Shown here: in pieces, positions 26,119 through 33,981 of the stretch
How the letters are laid out: each line of letters begins with the position of its first letter
How positions within the stretch are numbered: position 1 is the stretch's first letter
Source of the DNA: Streptomyces sp. A0958
Lineage (GTDB): Bacteria > Actinomycetota > Actinomycetes > Streptomycetales > Streptomycetaceae
Direction: 5' to 3'
Length of the DNA stretch: 64,000 nucleotides
Assembly (NCBI RefSeq): GCF_004795035.1
Contig: NZ_SSBK01000007.1
Coordinates: 62,001 to 126,000, forward strand
Notes under the pieces: model-generated
Told to the model about the DNA's origin: nothing
Database searches by the model: none
The model's input: only the letters and a program-made list of their open reading frames with translations
Position numbers and translations under genes: made by a program

Positions 26119-26281
26119 GACTGCCAGCCTACCTACCGCGGGGTTTCGGCCCGAAGTCCTGCCCGGTGGTCCTCACGCTCGGTGACGGTACGGGAGCGGG
26201 GCGGCGGCGCACCTCTCCCGTACGGGTGGTGCGGCGACCCCCGGGTTTCCTTTCCCGGGGCCGGGATGCCAACCTGCAAGG

Positions 26282-26746
26282 GTGAGTACTCAGCGACACG
26301 CGCCCTCGCCGGCCCCCTCGGCCGAGCCCGCGAAGCCGGCCAGGATCACGCTGGTGGCCGGGCTGAACGCCCTCGAAGGCGCGGCTCTGGCCGTCGGCGG
26401 GATCTACATGCTGGTGATGGGGCTGCTCGGCCGCCCCGACAGCCCGGAGCAGGCCGAGATGGGCGGGCTGACGGTGATCGCGCTGGGGCTGATCCCGCTC
26501 TTCGCCGCGCGCGGACTGCTGCGGCGGCGCAGCTGGAGCCGGGGCCCCGCGCTCATCACGCAGATCATCGCACTGCCGGTGGCCTGGACGCTGCTGCGGT
26601 CCCACGGGGTCCTGATCCCGGCCGGGGTCGTCCTCGCGGCGGTGGCGCTGACCGCGCTCTACCAGCTGGTCAGGCCCGCCACCATCGAGGCCCTCGGCAT
26701 CCGCGGGCCGGGCGCGACGCCCGACGCGGACACCACCGACGCCTGA
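26282..26746 (+). CDS. Small integral membrane protein, unknown function
   Basis: 154 residues from GTG 26282. A Pro/Ala-rich cytoplasmic N-terminus (about 20 residues) precedes four hydrophobic helices (about 24-48, 60-80, 88-105 and 110-130) and a polar tail. Resembles actinomycete inner-membrane proteins with no known role. Stands alone between the lipid kinase (divergent) and sigH (convergent). Confidence 0.7.
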   Translation: MSTQRHAPSPAPSAEPAKPARITLVAGLNALEGAALAVGGIYMLVMGLLGRPDSPEQAEMGGLTVIALGLIPLFAARGLLRRRSWSRGPALITQIIALPVAWTLLRSHGVLIPAGVVLAAVALTALYQLVRPATIEALGIRGPGATPDADTTDA

Positions 26747-26796
26747 CGCGCGCGAGGCCGCCGGGACGCCCCGGCAGCCTCGGTGGGCCGCGCCGC

Positions 26797-27777
26797 CTAC
26801 TCCTCCACGAGCAGCCGCTCGCGCAGCTGCGCCAGCGTGCGGGCCAGCAGCCGCGAGACGTGCATCTGCGAGATGCCGACCTCCTGCGCGATCTGCGACT
26901 GGGTCATGTTGCCGAAGAACCGAAGCAGCAGAATCCGCTTCTCCCGCGGCGGCAGGTCCTCCAGCAGCGGCTTCAGCGACTCCCGGTACTCGACGCCCTC
27001 CAGCGCCTCGTCCTCGGAGCCGAGGGTGTCCGCTACGGCGGGGGCCTCGTCGTCCGTGTCCGGCACGTCCAGCGAGAGCGTGCTGTACGCGTTGGCCGAT
27101 TCCAGGCCCTCCAGGACCTCTTCCTCGGAGATCCCCAGCCGCTCCGCCAGCTCGTGCACCGTGGGCGAGCGGCCGTGCTGCTGGGAGAGCTCCGCGGTGG
27201 CCGTGGTCAGCGAGAGCCGCAGCTCCTGGAGGCGGCGCGGCACCCGCACCGCCCAGCCCTTGTCGCGGAAGTGGCGCTTGATCTCCCCGACGACGGTGGG
27301 CGTCGCGTACGTGGAGAACTCGACGCCCCGCTCCGGGTCGAACCGGTCGACGGACTTGATCAGCCCGATCGTGGCGACCTGGGTCAGGTCGTCCAGCGGC
27401 TCCCCGCGGTTGCGGAAGCGGCGGGCCAGATGCTCCACCAGCGGCAGGTGCATCCGCACCAGCCGGTTGCGCAGCTCCGCCTTCTCCGGCGAGCCGTCGG
27501 GGAGCTTGCCCAGCTCGATGAACAACGCCCGCGCCCCGCTGCGGTCGTTTGGATCGTGGTGCCCGTGCTCGCTCATCTGGCCTGCCCGCTCCGCCTGCGA
27601 CTGCTCCACCGCGACCGTAGTGCCGGCGGACCCGTCCGCCCCGTCCACCGCACGGGGCAGGTCCGCCCCGTCCACCGGATGAGGCAGGGCCTGCTGCTCC
27701 GGGATGCCTGCTGCGCGCACCACCCCTGGTCGGATCGTCTCGTCCCGCACAGGACCGTCCCCGTTCCCGTTGCTCAC
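26797..27777 (-). CDS. sigH: SigB/F/G-family sigma factor SigH
   Basis: 326 residues from GTG 27775-27777, overlapping the rshA stop (GTGA). Stress and developmental sigma factor: region 2 RMHLPLVEHLARRFRNRGEPLDDLTQVATIGLIKSVDRFD, region 3 GRSPTVHELAERLGISEEEVLEGLE and region 4 MTQSQIAQEVGISQMHVSRLLARTLAQLR. The first ~70 residues are a poorly conserved acidic leader; ATG at MSEHGHHDPN gives a 259-residue alternative. The same frame stays open upstream through the whole of rshA to ATG 28215 (472 residues). S. coelicolor SigH is reported as several isoforms of about 52, 51 and 37 kDa. Confidence 0.92.
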   Translation of the reverse strand: MSNGNGDGPVRDETIRPGVVRAAGIPEQQALPHPVDGADLPRAVDGADGSAGTTVAVEQSQAERAGQMSEHGHHDPNDRSGARALFIELGKLPDGSPEKAELRNRLVRMHLPLVEHLARRFRNRGEPLDDLTQVATIGLIKSVDRFDPERGVEFSTYATPTVVGEIKRHFRDKGWAVRVPRRLQELRLSLTTATAELSQQHGRSPTVHELAERLGISEEEVLEGLESANAYSTLSLDVPDTDDEAPAVADTLGSEDEALEGVEYRESLKPLLEDLPPREKRILLLRFFGNMTQSQIAQEVGISQMHVSRLLARTLAQLRERLLVEE

Positions 27778-28187
27778 GCCGGCCCGGGTCCCGCGCCGCG
27801 CTGTTTGTACAGGCTGATGCTGACCGTACGGTCGTCGGCGACCGAGGAGTCGACCTTCCCGGCCAGGGCGGAGAGCACCGTCCAGGCGAAGGTGTCGCGC
27901 TCCGGGGCGCGGCCGTCCGTGGTCGGGGCCGCGACCGTCACCTCGAGTGAATCGTCGATGAGACGGAACACGCAGCTGAGGACGGAGCCGGGCACGGCCT
28001 GCTGGAGCAGGATCGCGCAGGCCTCGTCGACCGCGATGCGAAGGTCCTCGATCTCGTCGAGAGTGAAGTCCAAACGTGCTGCGAGACCGGCCGTGGCCGT
28101 GCGCAGCACCGACAGGTAGGCACCCGCAGCGGGCAGCCGGACCTCTACGAAGTCCTGATTCCCGGGCTCGCCTGCGATCTGGGACAC
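27774..28187 (-). CDS. rshA: RsbW-like anti-sigma factor RshA (PrsH/UshX)
   Basis: 137 residues from GTG 28187, placed five bases after GGAGG (TTG 28199 is the longer alternative). HATPase_c-type fold: FTLDEIEDLRIAVDEACAILLQQA and TFAWTVLSALAGKVDS. The N-box Asn and the G1 DxGxG of active RsbW kinases are not evident, so it probably holds SigH without classical kinase activity, as described for UsfX/RshA proteins. Co-transcribed and overlapping with sigH. Confidence 0.85.
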   Translation of the reverse strand: MSQIAGEPGNQDFVEVRLPAAGAYLSVLRTATAGLAARLDFTLDEIEDLRIAVDEACAILLQQAVPGSVLSCVFRLIDDSLEVTVAAPTTDGRAPERDTFAWTVLSALAGKVDSSVADDRTVSISLYKQRGAGPGPA

Positions 28188-28418
28188 CCTCACCTCCAAG
28201 GTGGCACAAACTCATTCGAGGTTCCGGGAAGGGCGCCCGGAGCCATGCGGTACGTCTTCGGTTCCAGTCCCGGCGACGCTATCGCCATCCATGATGCCGT
28301 GTCGCCGGAACCCCCTCCCGCGACTGTCACTCATGGTAGGCCCATGCGTACACACAGTGGGTAGGGGTCTGCGCCGGTCAATTACGAACGACGGGCGCCG
28401 GTTTGACGTACCCAGACG

Positions 28419-28679
28419 TCAGACGATCGAACCGTCCACGAAGCACCAACGCCAGTTCTCGCCGGCCTCGAAGCTCCGCATCACCGGGTGACCGGTCTCC
28501 TGGAAGTGCCCCGTGGCGTGCCGCGCGGGCGACGAATCGCAGCAGCCGACATGGCCGCAGTCCAGGCACAGTCGCAGTTGCACGGGCTGGGTGCCCGCCG
28601 CCCGGCACTCGAGACAGGTGTCGCTCAGGGGCGCGGGCTCGGGGCGCGGCAGGTCCGATACATGCGGGCACACACTCAT
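28419..28679 (-). CDS. UBP-type zinc finger protein
   Basis: 86 residues from ATG 28679. A single ZnF-UBP domain: CLECRAAGTQPVQLRLCLDCGHVGCCDSSPARHATGHFQETGHPVMRSFE shows the CxxC...CxxCGHVGCC...H...H zinc-ligand pattern. In eukaryotes such fingers bind free ubiquitin tails; bacterial versions are short stand-alone proteins of unknown role, often beside antiporters or redox genes. Start codons of this gene and the divergent antiporter are only 35 nt apart. Confidence 0.85.
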   Translation of the reverse strand: MSVCPHVSDLPRPEPAPLSDTCLECRAAGTQPVQLRLCLDCGHVGCCDSSPARHATGHFQETGHPVMRSFEAGENWRWCFVDGSIV

Positions 28680-28714
28680 GATGGCCAGGTTACGACGGAT
28701 GCGAGGACGGTGAG

Positions 28715-30319
28715 ATGGACGCATTGCCCCTGGTTGCACTGGTCGCGGCCAGTGCGGCGACGGCGGGTCTCGCCCGCCGCACGCCGGTGCCGGCCCCTCT
28801 CCTGCTGGTGGCCGTGGGGCTGATCGGCTCCTACGTGCCGGGGGTGCCGACGTACACCCTGGACGCGCACGTCGTGCTCCCGCTGCTGCTGCCGCCCCTG
28901 CTTTACACGGCCGCCGTGGACAGCTCCTACCTCGACCTGCGGGCCAACCTGCGGCCCGTCGCCCTGCTGTCGGTGGGCTACGTGCTGTTCGCGACCGTCG
29001 CGGTGGGCTGGCTGGCCTACCGGCTGGTGCCCGACCTGCCGCTCACCGCCGCCCTGGTGCTGGGCGCGGTGATCGCCCCGCCGGACGCCGTCACGGCCGC
29101 GGCCATCGCCCGCCGGGTCGGGCTGCCCGCGCGCGTCACGACGATCCTCCAGGGCGAATCCCTCGTGAACGACGCGACCGCGATCACCGCCTTCAAGGTC
29201 GCGCTCGCCGCCGCCGTGGGCGAGGGCATCAGCTGGGGCGCCGGGGTGGGCGAATTCCTCCTCGCCTCGGTCGGCGGCGTCGGGGTCGGCCTCCTGCTCA
29301 TGGTGCCGCTGCACTGGCTGCGCACCCACCTCAGGGAGCCGCTGCTCCAGAACACCCTCTCGCTCCTGATCCCGTTCGTGGCGTACGCGGCGGCCGAGCG
29401 CGTGCACGCCTCCGGGGTGCTCGCCGTGGTCGTCGTCGCGCTGTACCTGGGCCACCGTTCCTGGCAGGTCGACTTCGCCACCCGGCTCCAGGAGGCCGCC
29501 GTCTGGAAGATGATCGCCTTCGTCCTGGAGTCCGCCGTGTTCGCGCTGATCGGCCTCCAGTTGCCGTTCGTGCTGAAGGGGCTCGGCACGTACGCCGTGG
29601 CGGAGGCCTTCGGATACGCGGTGGCGGTGTTCCTCGCCGTCGTCGTGGTCCGCTTCGTCTGGGTCTACCCGGCGACCTACCTGCCGCGGTGGCTGTCGCG
29701 GCGCATCAGGGAACGGGAGCCGCTGACGGACTGGACCTCGCCGCTGATCGTGGGCTGGGCCGGGATGCGCGGGGTCGTCTCGCTCACCATCGCCTTCTCC
29801 ATCCCGCTGGTCACGTCCGACGGCGCGGCCTTCCCGGCCCGCAACCTGGTCCTGTTCCTGACGTTCACCACCGTCATCGGCACGCTCGTCATCCAGGGGC
29901 TCACGCTGCCGCTCCTGGTGCGCGTACTGAAGCTCCCGGGCCGCGACAGGCAGGCCGAGACGCTCGCCGAGGCGCAGGCCCAGAGCGAGGCGTCCACGGC
30001 CGCCGAAGCCCGCCTGGCGGACCTGCTCACCGACGAGCGCAACCGCCTGCCCCAGCCGCTCACCGACCGGCTGCGCACCGTCCTGGAACGCCGCCGCAAC
30101 GCCGTGTGGGAGCGGCTGGGCGCGGGCAACCCGGTCACCGGCGAGTCGGCGGACGACACCTACCGGCGGCTGGCCGGCGAGATGATCGAGGCCGAGCGCG
30201 AGGTCTTCGTACGGCTGCGGGACGAGCGCAGGATCGACGACGAGATGATGCGGACCCTGCTGCGCCGCCTCGATCTGGAGGAGGCGGCGGCCTACCGGGA
30301 GGACGACGACAGGCCCTAA
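28715..30319 (+). CDS. Na+/H+ antiporter, CPA1 family (NhaP-like)
   Basis: 534 residues with about 12 membrane helices in the first ~415 residues and a long charged cytoplasmic tail (RDRQAETLAEAQAQSEASTAAE...). Family motifs: GAVIAPPDAVTAAAIARRVGLP and LQGESLVNDATAITAFKVALA (helix with the ND pair used in cation exchange), and VGWAGMRGVVSLTIAFSIP. GAGGACGG lies before the ATG. It ends in a 4-nt convergent overlap with the PLP-enzyme gene. Likely role is pH/Na+ homeostasis, which fits proximity to the osmotic-stress factor SigH. Confidence 0.87.
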   Translation: MDALPLVALVAASAATAGLARRTPVPAPLLLVAVGLIGSYVPGVPTYTLDAHVVLPLLLPPLLYTAAVDSSYLDLRANLRPVALLSVGYVLFATVAVGWLAYRLVPDLPLTAALVLGAVIAPPDAVTAAAIARRVGLPARVTTILQGESLVNDATAITAFKVALAAAVGEGISWGAGVGEFLLASVGGVGVGLLLMVPLHWLRTHLREPLLQNTLSLLIPFVAYAAAERVHASGVLAVVVVALYLGHRSWQVDFATRLQEAAVWKMIAFVLESAVFALIGLQLPFVLKGLGTYAVAEAFGYAVAVFLAVVVVRFVWVYPATYLPRWLSRRIREREPLTDWTSPLIVGWAGMRGVVSLTIAFSIPLVTSDGAAFPARNLVLFLTFTTVIGTLVIQGLTLPLLVRVLKLPGRDRQAETLAEAQAQSEASTAAEARLADLLTDERNRLPQPLTDRLRTVLERRRNAVWERLGAGNPVTGESADDTYRRLAGEMIEAEREVFVRLRDERRIDDEMMRTLLRRLDLEEAAAYREDDDRP

Positions 30320-31245
30320 CCGTCGGCGCCGGGGTCCGGGCGGCCGGTGATCACGGCCGCGACGCTGCTCCCGGCGGGGAACGCGCCCTCCTCGGCCAGC
30401 ACCGTGAGCGCGTGCAGCATTTTGGCCACATACAGTCGCTCGACGGGCAGCCCGTGGCGGTCCTCGAAATCCTGTGCGAAGGCGTGCAGGGCGGGAGTCG
30501 TACGGGCGTAGCCGCCGAAGTGGAAGCGCTCGTCGAGCCACCAGTCGCCGGCCGGCCCGCCGAACGCCTCGCGTTGCAGCTCCCGTACCGCGTCACCGAG
30601 GAAGCCCCCGCGCAGGACCGGGACGCCGAGGGCGCGCTGCCCCGGTGCGAGGCCGGCGGCCAGCCCGGCCAGGGTGCCGCCGGTACCGCAGGCCACCGCG
30701 GCCACGTCGGCCACGCCCCGCAGTTCGCGCCCGAGCGCGGCGCAGCCCCGGGCCGCGAGGGCGTTGCTGCCGCCCTCGGGGACGACCTCGCACTCCCCGT
30801 GGGCGTTTCGCAGCTCGGCCAGGACCGCCGGATCGGCCTTGGCGCGGTAGGTGCGCCGGTCCACGAAGTGCAGCCGCATGCCGTCGGCCGCGCACCGGGC
30901 GAGCGAGGGGTTCAGCGGGCGGTCGGCCAGCTCGTCGCCCCGGACGACACCGATCGTGCGGAAGCCCAGCAGCCGGCCCGCGGCGGCGGTGGCCCGCAGG
31001 TGGTTGGAGTAGGCACCGCCGAAGGTCAGCACGGGGCGCCCGGCGGCGGCCGCCAGGTTGGGAGCGAGTTTGCGCCATTTGTTGCCCGGCAGGTCCGGGT
31101 GGATCAGGTCGTCGCGTTTGAGCAGCAGTGTCACGTCGTGCCGGGCGAAGCGCTCGTCCTCCACCCGCTGCACGGGCGAGGGGAGCACCGGGCGCAGCCG
31201 GGAGAGTCCGGGCATGTCGGGCGGCGGGGCGGGCGCATCGGGCAT
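30316..31245 (-). CDS. PLP-dependent ACC deaminase/D-cysteine desulfhydrase-family protein
   Basis: 309 residues. Fold-type II PLP enzyme: LLLKRDDLIHPDLPGNKWRKLAPNL contains the Schiff-base Lys within GNKWRKL, LTFGGAYSNHLRATAAAG binds the cofactor phosphate side, and AVACGTGGTLAGLAAGL is the phosphate-binding glycine loop. Members act on 1-aminocyclopropane-1-carboxylate or D-cysteine; distinguishing residues cannot be assigned safely here. Stops overlap with the antiporter gene on the other strand. Confidence 0.82.
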   Translation of the reverse strand: MPDAPAPPPDMPGLSRLRPVLPSPVQRVEDERFARHDVTLLLKRDDLIHPDLPGNKWRKLAPNLAAAAGRPVLTFGGAYSNHLRATAAAGRLLGFRTIGVVRGDELADRPLNPSLARCAADGMRLHFVDRRTYRAKADPAVLAELRNAHGECEVVPEGGSNALAARGCAALGRELRGVADVAAVACGTGGTLAGLAAGLAPGQRALGVPVLRGGFLGDAVRELQREAFGGPAGDWWLDERFHFGGYARTTPALHAFAQDFEDRHGLPVERLYVAKMLHALTVLAEEGAFPAGSSVAAVITGRPDPGADG

Positions 31246-31290
31246 GCCGCCATTGTGGGTGTACGCTCCCGCCGCCCGAGCCCGAGGCGG

Positions 31291-31884
31291 CTACTTGAGG
31301 CGGTCGTGGACGCGGTCCCGCATGTCGGCCATCGTGAAGCCGCGCGGGTCCACCTTGCCGGGCTGCCACTCCAGGTGCCCGATGACCGAACGGGCGGTCC
31401 AGCCGTGGTGCCGGCAGATCGCCGCCGCGGCCTTCTCGATGGCTTCGAGCTGGGCGTCGGGCCACGGGTCCTTGCCGTCGCCGAGGTTCTCGCACTCGAA
31501 GCCGTAGAAGTGCCGGTTTCCGTCGGTGTTGGTCTCGTTGTCGCCGGGAAGGTGCTTCTTCTCGGCGACGACGGCACGCAGGACGTCGTCGTCGCCCAGT
31601 CCCGCGTGGTTGGTCCGTCCGTAGCCGACCAGGTGGACCCGGCCGTCCTTGGCGATGACGCCGTGGCACAGCGGCCCCGGCAGGTCGGGGTGGCCGTCGC
31701 GGCACATCCGTACGGTGGCGTCGGTTCCCTCGGTGGCGGAGTGATGGATCATCACACCGTTGACGGGGCCCCAGGAGCCCTTGTGGTTGCGGTTGTGGCT
31801 GCGCCAGTCGCCGACCTGGACGACGGTGAGCCCTTCGTCCTTCAGGGCGGCGAGGAAAGCGCTCGCGGACATGGGTGAGGACAT
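31291..31884 (-). CDS. PGRP/amidase_2-type N-acetylmuramoyl-L-alanine amidase
   Basis: 197 residues, no signal peptide visible (MSSPMSASAFLAALKDEG). The amidase_2 fold is recognised from GVMIHHSATEG (first zinc His), CHGVIAKDGRVHLVGYGRTNHAGLGD (second His region), GFECENLGDG and VIGHLEWQPGKVDPRGF (final zinc-ligand/catalytic segment H...K.DPR). Cleaves the amide between MurNAc and the stem peptide. Lack of a signal resembles phage-derived or recycling amidases; secretion route unknown. Upstream 31885-32032 should hold its promoter. Confidence 0.83.
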   Translation of the reverse strand: MSSPMSASAFLAALKDEGLTVVQVGDWRSHNRNHKGSWGPVNGVMIHHSATEGTDATVRMCRDGHPDLPGPLCHGVIAKDGRVHLVGYGRTNHAGLGDDDVLRAVVAEKKHLPGDNETNTDGNRHFYGFECENLGDGKDPWPDAQLEAIEKAAAAICRHHGWTARSVIGHLEWQPGKVDPRGFTMADMRDRVHDRLK

Positions 31885-32032
31885 GACCGACTCCTTTGGT
31901 GCGTGGGGGAGTGTGTCCGTACAGCGCTTCTACCCGTCGGGCAGGGCCCCGACCGGTCGCGGAGCAACCGCGGGGCCCTGTTCGGATGCTGTGCGAGCCG
32001 ATCCGGTCAACTCGGCGAGGGTCGTGCGGTGG

Positions 32033-33226
32033 TCAGGAGGCGAGCCACAGGTCGGGGCCGAACACCTCGTAGTGGATGTCGGACGCCGGGACGCCCTTGG
32101 CGAGCAGCTGGGTGCGCACGGACCGCATGAAGGGCAGCGGACCGCAGAGGTAGGCGTGTGTGCCCGAGGCGATGACCAGGCCGCTCAGGTCGACCAGGCC
32201 GGTCCGGTCGGCGGGGTGGCCGTCCTGCGGGTCCTCGTACCAGAAGTGGGCCGCCGCGTCGGGGAGCTTGCCGGTGAGCGCGGCGTGGTCGCCGCGCATC
32301 GCGTGGTCGGCGGGGGAGCGGTCGCCGTGCACGACGGTGACCGGGGTGCGGTGCCCGGAGTCGGCGAGGTGCTCCAGCATCGACAGGATCGGGGTGCAGC
32401 CGATGCCCGCGGAGGCGAGCAGCAGGGGGGCGTCGGCGGACTTCAGCACCAGGTCGCCGTACGGGGCCGAGACCCGGAGCCGGTCACCGGCACGGACCCG
32501 GTCGTGCAGCTGCCGCGAGACCTCGCCGTCCGGGGCGCCGCCGCCGTGCACCCGCTTGACCGTGATCGAGCGGAGCGCCGAGCCGGGGGCGCAGGAGAGG
32601 CTGTACTGGCGTATCTGGCGGGCGCCGTCCGGCAGTTCTACCTGTACGGAGACGTACTGGCCGGGGCGGAAGGCGGGGGCCGGCGAGCCGTCGGCCGGGC
32701 GGAGGCGGAAGGTGGCGACGTCCTCGGTCTCCTCGGTGCGCGAGACGACCTCCCAGTCGCGCCAGACGTCACCGGCGACGACGCCCTGCTGCGCGTACAG
32801 CCGTTCCTCGATGGCGATCAGGGCGTTGGCCATCAGCCAGTAGACCTCGTCCCAGGCGGCGGCGACCTCGGGGGTCACCGCGTCGCCCAGGACCTCGGCG
32901 ATGGCGGCGAAGAGGTGGGTGTGGACGACGTCGTACTGGGCGGCGGTGACGCCGAGCGAGGCGTGCTTGTGCGCGATACGGCTGAGCATCACGTCCGGAC
33001 GTGTGTCGGGGTGCTCGATCAGCTGGGTCGCGAACGCGGCGATGGAACCCGCGAGTGCCTGGCGCTGGGCGCCGGAGGCCTGGTTGCCGCGGTTGAACAG
33101 GTCGCGCAGCAGCTCCGGGTGGGCGTCGAACAGCTTGCGGTAGAAGAGATCGGCGATGTCCCCGATGGCAGCGCCCACGGCGGGGAGGGTGGCGCGGACG
33201 GTGGCGGTCGACGACTCGGAGAGCAT
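32033..33226 (-). CDS. hmp: Flavohaemoglobin (nitric oxide dioxygenase)
   Basis: 397 residues. Oxidises NO to nitrate using O2 and NAD(P)H. Globin domain 1-~140 with distal Tyr29 (LFYRKLF) and proximal His88 (IAHKHASLG); FAD domain with RQYSLS and GGAPDGEVSRQLHDRV; NAD domain with LLLASAGIGCTPILSML and AYLCGPLPFM. Length matches Hmp. The gene follows nsrR on the same strand 125 nt away and has its own operator-like palindrome (33252-33264) 25 nt upstream of the start, so it is probably NsrR-repressed. Confidence 0.94.
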   Translation of the reverse strand: MLSESSTATVRATLPAVGAAIGDIADLFYRKLFDAHPELLRDLFNRGNQASGAQRQALAGSIAAFATQLIEHPDTRPDVMLSRIAHKHASLGVTAAQYDVVHTHLFAAIAEVLGDAVTPEVAAAWDEVYWLMANALIAIEERLYAQQGVVAGDVWRDWEVVSRTEETEDVATFRLRPADGSPAPAFRPGQYVSVQVELPDGARQIRQYSLSCAPGSALRSITVKRVHGGGAPDGEVSRQLHDRVRAGDRLRVSAPYGDLVLKSADAPLLLASAGIGCTPILSMLEHLADSGHRTPVTVVHGDRSPADHAMRGDHAALTGKLPDAAAHFWYEDPQDGHPADRTGLVDLSGLVIASGTHAYLCGPLPFMRSVRTQLLAKGVPASDIHYEVFGPDLWLAS

Positions 33227-33251
33227 CGGTGACTCCTCGGATGTTGAATTG

Positions 33252-33264
33252 GCATCTGAGATGC
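33252..33264 (-). promoter_or_regulatory. NsrR operator-like palindrome upstream of hmp
   Basis: GCATCTGAGATGC, a perfect 6+6 palindrome about one base, flanked by AATTG and GTATTT. It resembles the known S. coelicolor NsrR site at hmpA1 that contains GCATCTGAGATC. Confidence 0.75.
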
Positions 33265-33351
33265 GTATTTATGAGCAGTGTAGGAACCGGTCCCAGGGCC
33301 CGGTACGGCGGGGTGGGTCGAGAGGGTTGGGCCGGGCCCGGCGCCGGAGGC

Positions 33352-33801
33352 TCAGTCGCCGGGCGGGGGGCCGCTGCTGATGCCGATCAGGAGCGGGCCG
33401 GTGGGGGTGGCGACCAGTTCGGCGACGGTGAGCGGGTCGAGCGAGGCGTAGAAGGCATCCTCGGCCTGGCGCAGGGCGCCACGCAGCCGGCAGGCCGACC
33501 GCAGCGGGCACGGGGTGCCCCCCTCGCAGTCGACGACGTCTCCGGGCCCCTCCAGCTCGCGCACGAGACCGCCCACCGAGGCGGACCGGCCGGCGTCGGT
33601 GAGGGTGAGCCCGCCGCCGCGCCCGCGCCGGGCCTCGACCAGGCCGAGGTGCTGGAGGCGGGCCACGACCTTGGCGGCGTGCGAGTACGGCACCTGCATC
33701 GTCGCCGCCACCTCGCGGGTGGTCGGCGGGTCCTCGTGCTTCACGACGGCGAGGCGCATCAGCACGCGCAGCGCCACGTCCGTGAATCTCGTCAGCCGCA
33801 T
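33352..33801 (-). CDS. nsrR: Rrf2-family nitric-oxide sensor NsrR
   Basis: 149 residues. Iron-sulfur repressor of NO-detoxification genes. Rrf2 winged HTH (TTREVAATMQVPYSHAAKVVARLQHLGLVEARRGRGGG) and the cluster ligands Cys92, Cys98, Cys104 (C-x5-C-x5-C) with Asp8 (FTD), one residue off S. coelicolor NsrR (Cys93/99/105 and Asp8). Binding of NO to the [4Fe-4S] cluster abolishes DNA binding. An AATTTG/CAAATT inverted repeat overlaps its upstream region, indicating autoregulation. Confidence 0.93.
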   Translation of the reverse strand: MRLTRFTDVALRVLMRLAVVKHEDPPTTREVAATMQVPYSHAAKVVARLQHLGLVEARRGRGGGLTLTDAGRSASVGGLVRELEGPGDVVDCEGGTPCPLRSACRLRGALRQAEDAFYASLDPLTVAELVATPTGPLLIGISSGPPPGD

Positions 33802-33818
33802 GACGGCGAGGCTAGGTT

Positions 33819-33841
33819 AATTTGCATGCGAGATACAAATT
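33819..33841 (-). promoter_or_regulatory. NsrR operator-like inverted repeat upstream of nsrR
   Basis: Inverted repeat AATTTG (33819-33824) and CAAATT (33836-33841) around an 11-nt centre containing GCATGCGAGATA, 18 nt before the nsrR start. Fits an NsrR autoregulatory site. Confidence 0.7.
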
Positions 33842-33981
33842 AGGGATCGGTCGGGGCATCGCGCAGCGTTGTGCCCAGCCCAAAGGCCGATTAGTCACAC
33901 TCTTTTGTGTAATGGCGTGCCGCCTCCTCGTGCTGGAAGTCTTCTTCTCGCAGGTCAGCCGATAAATCGAGAGGACGACAG

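Noticed and set aside
25252..28119. 955-codon open frame on the plus strand
   Set aside because: Antisense to the lipid kinase, sigH and rshA; its translation is low-complexity Arg/Gly/Val text typical of high-GC shadow frames.
33897..33910. ACAC-TCTTTT-GTGT repeat upstream of eshB as a CRP site
   Set aside because: Half-sites are in the wrong orientation for TGTGA-N6-TCACA.
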